From the NCBI GenBank assembly GCA_030549495.1, contig JAUIRK010000883.1:925501-989500 (forward strand): DNA of 64,000 nt, in the 5' to 3' direction. Origin of the DNA: Nectonema munidae. Its lineage: Eukaryota; Nematomorpha; Nectonematoida; Nectonematidae. Positions within the stretch are counted from its first letter, which is position 1, and every line of letters starts with the position of its first letter. This document shows positions 59,901 to 64,000 of the stretch, piece after piece. A program made the translations under genes and the position numbers. The notes beneath the pieces are model-generated. The model had not been told where the DNA came from. It did no database searches and saw only the letters and a program-made list of their open reading frames with translations.

Positions 59901-61229
59901 TTCACTCAGTTCAATTGTAATTCCTACAAACAGATTTTTTTGTCTAAGGATTGAAACTCTGGCTTTTATGAAGATGACTGTATTTAACTTAAAAAATTGG
60001 AATAACAAAAAAAGAAAATGCGATTTATAAGTGAGAAAGGGTTATATTTTAAACTATCAAATCATCAATTTTGTAAGTGTAGTTAGTCATTTACTTAATA
60101 TTTCAATAAAAATAGAAAAAATGACATTAATATAAATGTTCTCTCCCTTTTTTTATTTGATTACATTTTAAAAATACTTTCTGAAGACACACGCATATTA
60201 GCTTTTGATAATAAATATCTTTTTATATTAAACATTAAAAAATTAATTTTATTAAAAATTTTACATAAACAGACACATATTGCAGCGTTATTTGGATTAA
60301 TACTCATTTGCTTAGCATAACTCCTACAAACCCATTAAAATTTGTCAGTGCCATGATAAAAGTAACAAGCACATTCGATTTCATTTTTTATTTAACCTAA
60401 CTCCGGGGTCTTGATCCAGTCGACGTGGGTTCCTGACATCACAATCCTCCGATTATGAAAGAATGCTCATTTTTTAACTCTATTAAACACATAAATATAT
60501 AAGACTGCTACAGACACTAAAAAAATTAAAAATAATTTTTTTTATTCTTACTTTTCAATTAACTTCGTCAAAACCACGGAAAACATCACTGGACAAGCGA
60601 GGAGAGGGAGACCGAAAAAAAGATGGGAAGATGCTGTTAAAGAAGACTTGAAGAAAAGGAACCTGAAGATTGAAGATGCTGAAATTTCTGAAGTCGCTGC
60701 ACATTCAAGGTCGACCTTGGCTCGCCAAGACAAATACCTGCTCATTAGAACGAATGGGGAGTCAAGAACAACGAATCAATATTTTTACTACGTGTTGAAA
60801 TATTTACAAAATAAACATTTTTAGTTGTTTGTGGGAAAAAATCAAATCGTTAAGTAATCTTTAATCATAAGTTGGAACATACTTTTTTTCAGCTTGAAAA
60901 AATATTTGAGCGTAAAATTTTTCACATTTTTTAAAAAAAATTGAGGGAAACTAACATTTTTACTTTTTCAAAGTTATGCAATCGAATTCTTTCTAAACTA
61001 AATGATTATTTTACAAGTTTAGTTTTAGAGTTTAATTAACCAATATATCTTCATTTTGTCCTTTTTTTGTTTTTCAGGAGAGACCGAAATAAAGATGTAC
61101 CAAGATCGCAAAATCAAATCATTTAAAAAGTGCTTACAAGAACTCGCTCAACTACAAATTAAGCACTCAAATGCATTCAGCGAGTGTCTCCGTGAAACTC
61201 TTACTTCAATTAAAGCATCCTCGTTTTAG
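47919..61229 (+). CDS. SNX6: Sorting nexin of the SNX5/SNX6/SNX32 group, 8 exons
   Basis: Exons 47919-48020, 49166-49276, 49478-49599, 52435-52558, 54582-54862, 57965-58159, 59264-59466 and 61078-61229 have GT-AG borders and join in phase into 429 residues (human SNX6 is 406). Residues about 13-155 form the atypical PX domain (VEISDALWEKDKVKF, DHEEFLWLH, GYIIPQAPSEPDFEASKEKL, LHIFLEYPND). Residues about 205-425 form the BAR domain (SFFESQKELLFEYHSRMKDA, KSFKKCLQELAQLQIKHS). The family pairs with SNX1/SNX2 on endosomal tubules to return cargo to the Golgi or plasma membrane. Exon 5 carries a Ser/Asn/Glu-rich linker (about residues 171-204) longer than I recall in vertebrates. The start is uncertain: ATG 47919 is in frame, but TTTTGTGCAG at 47942-47951 could be an acceptor for an upstream exon. 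SNX5, 6 and 32 cannot be separated here. Confidence 0.94.
48395..48534 (+). repeat. tRNA-derived SINE (family 1)
   Basis: GGTTGGTTAGATACTAGG, GGTTCGATCCGG (B box) and the body CATCAAGCCTACTTTCTCAT, ending in AGTACCTTTACC. It lies in intron 1 of the sorting nexin. Confidence 0.88.
50149..50277 (-). mobile_element. piggyBac-type MITE, single copy
   Basis: CCCATTTAAGGCCAAGC at the left and GCTTAAATGGG at the right form the inverted ends. TTAA follows on the right, while the left target word has mutated. It is about 129 bp and inverted relative to 56066-56195. A cluster of TTAACT repeats surrounds it (50130-50350). Confidence 0.75.
50817..51862 (+). mobile_element. hAT element with perfect 8-bp target duplication
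   Basis: GTACGGAG flanks both sides (50809-50816 and 51863-51870). The ends TAGGGTGTCCAC and GTGGGCACACTA are near-inverse, and CCCCGGGGAA motifs lie just inside each. The remaining gene is a 70-codon frame (51452-51664) matching the hAT C-terminal dimerisation domain (SVDSERVFSSMSYFSTKI, LNDLVFLRHFF); the rest of the transposase has been lost. A piggyBac-type MITE trimer is inserted inside. It is in intron 3 of the sorting nexin. Confidence 0.85.
51043..51432 (+). mobile_element. Head-to-tail trimer of the 130-bp piggyBac-type MITE
   Basis: Three units of exactly 130 bases (51043/45, 51175, 51305), the first two nearly identical. The outer ends are TTAA-flanked (51039-51042 and 51433-51436), with CCCATTTACGACC at the left and a slightly decayed GGTCTTAAATGGA at the right. 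At both internal junctions the units are joined as AAATGGCCATTT with no TTAA. Each unit has an internal palindrome TGTTCCTATTTTGGAACA. Copies at 56066 and 50149 are monomers. Confidence 0.88.
52005..52225 (+). mobile_element. Copy C (left-end fragment) of the CAGGGGCGCACATCC family
   Basis: It starts exactly CAGGGGCGCACATCCTCAAA and follows copy A through TTTTCAAAATTACTGGTCTG, the CCTTTAAAATAGAG site and the CTATACTTCCAG block, then stops. It ends about 210 bases before sorting nexin exon 4. Confidence 0.75.
52926..53791 (+). mobile_element. Copy D of the CAGGGGCGCACATCC family, internally deleted
   Basis: The intact left terminus is followed, after about 30 bases, by GCCAACGTTGAAGTAGCTAA, which in copy A lies 1 kb further in, so the segment holding the family-2 SINE is deleted. 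It matches copy A to about 53791 and lacks the right terminus. A short insertion reading CAGTGGCGTAGCCAG lies near 53568. Confidence 0.72.
53792..54581. other. Sorting nexin intron 4, non-repeat part
   Basis: AT-rich with no recognisable feature up to the acceptor at 54580-54581. Confidence 0.5.
55350..55494 (-). repeat. tRNA-like SINE (family 3)
   Basis: The minus strand reads GGGCTGATAGGTAGAGGCG (A-box region), GGGTTCGAATCCCGGCG (B box), then a body to about 55350 (GCAGATATGGAAGTTTC). The ends do not form an acceptor stem, so it is not a tRNA gene. Confidence 0.6.
55735..57400 (-). mobile_element. LINE fragment (endonuclease to RT), highly degraded
   Basis: Going down the minus strand: endonuclease pieces near 57150-56930 (ANFNINLFDFDNN, STLMDNIFINF), the EN-RT linker near 56600-56500 (ILKKYKNEVKKAKSMYYFNQ) and RT near 55800 (FLDLAKAFDIVNHQLLI). 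Many stops and frame changes. A piggyBac-type MITE at 56066-56195 later split it. It sits in intron 5 of the sorting nexin. Confidence 0.72.
56066..56195 (+). mobile_element. piggyBac-type MITE, intact 130-bp monomer
   Basis: TTAA at 56062-56065 and 56196-56199. The ends CCCATTTACGACC and GGTCTTAAATGGG are inverted repeats with one mismatch in 13. The CCC/GGG ends plus TTAA duplication are the piggyBac signature. It is inserted into the LINE fragment, so it is younger than that LINE. Confidence 0.88.
58231..58371 (+). repeat. tRNA-derived SINE (family 1)
   Basis: GGTTGGTTAGGTGCTGGATT, GGGTTCGATCCCGC (B box), body and ACGGTACCTTTACC tail. It starts 72 bases after the exon 6 donor of the sorting nexin. 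Confidence 0.88.
58890..59210 (-). mobile_element. LINE fragment (start of endonuclease)
   Basis: The minus strand encodes FISLFDLNFDFIVWKEIWN and FEIPGYIFFTMK, recognisable as a decayed LINE endonuclease start (LxLDFDIIxLTETW, IPGYxF). The same orientation and order as the fragment at 55735-57400 suggest one old LINE broken by later events, or two copies. It ends just before exon 7. Confidence 0.6.
60565..60770 (+). mobile_element. LINE C-terminal fragment
   Basis: The plus strand encodes RGRPKKRWEDAVKEDLKKRN followed by LKIEDAEIS, the familiar RT C-terminus (RGRPKxRW…D.K). It lies in the last intron of the sorting nexin. Confidence 0.65.
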
Positions 61230-61397
61230 GAATGCCGCCCTTTCAAGTTATGGAGTGTAATTCATGTTTTACAAAAGTAGAAAAAAATGTACGAATCCAT
61301 TCAACAAATTTATTATAATAATTAATATACTTTTTTTATTTTAATTCAACAAAAATTGATTATGTTTATAAGTACTTCTTTTCAATTTTTGATACAT

Positions 61398-61403
61398 AAT
61401 AAA
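61398..61403 (+). terminator. Polyadenylation signal AATAAA
   Basis: AATAAA 169 bases after the sorting nexin stop codon, the first clear signal downstream. Confidence 0.5.
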
Positions 61404-62284
61404 GAAAGGTGTTTCTTTCTATATTTCATAAATCCAAATTCTTTCCATATTATGCTATCATGACTACTTTTTTCGCCAAGTACATTTTATATATTTTCCT
61501 TATTTCTAGACCGTCCCAAAATTAATATTAATTTTTTTAATTTTTATTACGCATGTTTTAATTTTGTTCTAATATTTTATAAAATAATCCTATTCTCAAA
61601 ATTTTAAAGTTTTTAATATTAGTTAAGAAATTGCTCATTGGACCCAACTTCTGTGCATAACAAAAAATTAAGAAAACTTAGATATTTTAATTTTTATATA
61701 AAGAATTAAGTTTTTATTTTATCTAAAAAAACAATGAAAATTAGCATGTCAATCTTTCACATAATTTGACTTATTTGCGATGTAATTCTATAGCTTGTGA
61801 AAGAGAATATTTTTGTTCTTTCTTGTTTGTAATTAGAATCATTCACAATAAAATTTGAATTTTTTTGTCCAAAGAAAAGAAGAATACAATTTAAAACACT
61901 TTAAATAAAACGACATGATTTTGATGTGATAAAATCTGAAACATTCATTTCTTTAAACGAAATAATTTCTTTACTATTATTGTTTGCTGGCCCCACTAAA
62001 GTTTTCCTTCTGCAATGCTTTCACCATTTTACTTTTTCAGTTTTATCTTCTTGAAAAAAAAAGTATAAAAGAAATGAATGTTTGGATAAGTACCATAAAT
62101 GAGATTTAAACTTTTTCATTGCAGCATTATAAATTACTTCATCAATCCTTTTATAATCCTTAAGTTTTACTAAAGTGTCCAAATTATTTTTAGATGCTAA
62201 TCGAATCTTGAGCTATGAACCAGTATTAAATAGACAGATAATATAAAAATATTTAAGCGTCTCGCGGTATTTTTTCTTCTTTGT
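61404..62284. other. AT-rich intergenic stretch
   Basis: No gene or repeat recognised between the sorting nexin and the decayed locus at 62.3 kb. Confidence 0.5.
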
Positions 62285-62790
62285 TTAAATTTATGTGAGA
62301 ACGAAAAAGATTCATTTTTACAGATTATACCATTCTAGCCATCCGCCTCGCACTGTGACATGCTCCTGGTGCTGTAAAATGTATGCCTCTTTCGCAATTT
62401 TTTCCTAAAGCAATTATAGATCGCTCCACGAATTCTCTATAATCCTTTCGATCTTGATTAATTTTAATTGCTGTCTTATGAACTTTATTGTACAACCTTT
62501 GTTGAAGTCAAGCCATTTAATTTTCACTGTAATTCCTCCTTTAAAATAGGCATAATTTTTCTTGTCTATTGCACTCCAGTTTTTTTAATTTCATAAAAAG
62601 ATCCATATTTGGTTCTGTAGAAGTGAAAAATAAACTGACAAAATTTCCTATAATTATCTCAATAATAAGATGCCAACATATCAAAAAAATGAAATCTTGT
62701 TTCGAATACTTTTGAATAGTTACACAAGCTCCATTTTGAATACAAGTGTTACATGCAGTTGGATAGAAAGACAAATCTGCTTTCCAATTC
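62285..62790 (-). pseudogene. Decayed copy of an unnamed dispersed protein family
   Basis: Two minus-strand blocks in different frames. The first (62774 to about 62560) reads QNGACVTIQKYSKQDF, then FLICWHLIIEIIIGNF and STEPNMDLFMKLKK. The second (about 62480-62300) reads NQDRKDYREFVERSIIALG, GIHFTAPGACHSARRMARM and MNLFR. They recall predicted proteins of unknown function, seen repeatedly in hydra, hemipteran and copepod gene sets, with NGAC.LLEK, ACRHH.xEL, SSGPxxxLFKRF and RGIHFxAPGAxHHARWMA. I cannot name the mobile element class. A stop and at least one frame change show it is dead here. Confidence 0.5.
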
Positions 62791-63099
62791 TTACAACTCT
62801 TCCACTCTCTTAAGTATTAAATACAGCATTGCCCATTTCATAACTTATTGCCTTTTCTAATTCAACTATGCGTAACAGATTTTTCTAAAAAGCTACATAA
62901 TAAACTTGATTTTCTAGGTAATCTTTTATATATTTTCCATCAAAGTGATAATAAGAGGAGTGCTTGGCTTGAAAAACCCGTTTATATCTTCTGCATGTTT
63001 ATCTCTAGAGTTAAAGAAAAAATTATATTATGATCTTTAATAAAAAATTTAATACATAATTCACCCAATGACTTTCATCACTTATTTACAGAATGGATA

Positions 63100-64000
63100 T
63101 GTGCTTATTTTTCTCGCAATGAAATCTTTGTCCACAGTCCGTGTATAATTTTGATCTTTTTGTTATAAATCTCAACATCACGGGTCTATCTAAAAACTTT
63201 TACAAATTTTTCGATCTTTATACCTCCTTGAACAATTTCTCCATTGATGTTTTTACTCTTACTGAAATTTGGAACAATTTCAATCTTGGTGATATTACTT
63301 TGCCTATATCAATAAAAAGTATAAGTACAACACCCTAAATGATCAAGCACCTTTCATTATATCCCCATTTGAATTTCTTTCAGTTAAACTTGTCAAAACT
63401 TTCAATCTAATCATTATCGTTCTCTACAGACCACCGTCTAGTAAAAATATTGAAGTTTTTATGTCTGAAGTATTGAATCTTATCCTGCATCACAAAGGTC
63501 AAAAAATTATTTTATCCAGGGACTTTAATATCGATTTGATTAAATCACATATTAACGGCTCTGAATTAAAGTTTCTTAATTTGATTCTAGAAAATAGTCT
63601 CTATTCAGACAAAAAAATCAATTAGATTTACTCATAATTCCAGTTACTTAATTGATAATATATTCTTATCCGATAAAATTAACATAATCCTTTCAAATAA
63701 CATCCTACCGGACGTATCTAATCATTTGCCAAACTTCGTAATTATCAAAAATACAAACATCACTGAGTACAACCATCAAACAATTAAGAATCAACAGATT
63801 TATAGACATTAATTACAAAACTTTTACCTCAGCTATTCAAACGGAAAGTTTTCAATTTTTAAAACTGTATCCACTAAATCCTAATGACTATTACTTTTTA
63901 CTAATGTGCAAAATTCAAAGCTCAATAGATAACAGTCTTGTAAAAAAGATAAGAAATCTCGCCCATTTTAAGCATAATTCATCATTTTTCAATCATTTAA
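63100..64000 (+). mobile_element. LINE endonuclease fragment, runs off the right edge
   Basis: The plus strand encodes, in several frames, NITGLSKNFYKFFDL, FTLTEIWNN (the ETW-type active site), IIVLYRPPSS and DFNIDLIKS, in the order of a LINE APE endonuclease. The order continues to at least 63760 (sequence resembling the DNIF…SDH region). It is degraded but otherwise contiguous; the RT would lie beyond the window. Confidence 0.7.

Overview
The window is AT-rich, intron-rich animal DNA dominated by transposable elements. I see no prokaryotic gene organisation. Long introns, GT-AG splice sites, many tRNA-derived SINEs and degraded LINEs point to an invertebrate. The repeat content recalls parasitic copepods (sea lice), but that is an impression from memory, not shown by the sequence.

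Two host genes can be followed exon by exon. (1) On the minus strand, 28387 down to 11101, five exons encode a 299-residue lipid phosphate phosphatase (PLPP/Wunen family) with all three catalytic motifs. (2) On the plus strand, 47919 to 61229, eight exons encode a 429-residue sorting nexin of the SNX5/SNX6/SNX32 group (PX plus BAR). Both join in phase at every splice site. A third, broken, host-like locus at 7150-7640 carries cysteine-rich EB-like modules in several frames.

The rest is mobile DNA. A young LTR retroelement fossil fills 85-5316. A Tigger/pogo transposon (12092-14876), a Tc1-like TIR pair (11369-12039) and several hAT pieces lie in or near the phosphatase introns. A high-copy element family with the terminus CAGGGGCGCACATCC is present at 20657-22769, 32170-35242, 52005-52225 and 52926-53791. 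Its 32-35 kb copy was itself invaded by two MITEs, and related copies supply the empty site for one of them. A LINE with PHD/CCHC ORF1, endonuclease and RT occupies 40240-44300 (minus). A LINE 3' end and a Helitron-like element follow at 44.6-45.4 kb.

Inside the sorting nexin introns are a hAT element with a perfect 8-bp target duplication (50817-51862) carrying a head-to-tail trimer of a 130-bp piggyBac-type MITE, two further single copies of that MITE, SINEs and LINE fragments. Beyond 61.4 kb lie a decayed unnamed protein family (about 62285-62790, minus) and a LINE endonuclease fragment running off the right edge.

I found no convincing new defence or metabolic system. The most interesting signals are the MITE trimer, the nested MITEs with an empty site, a SINE and a LINE sharing a 3' tail, and the EB-like locus.
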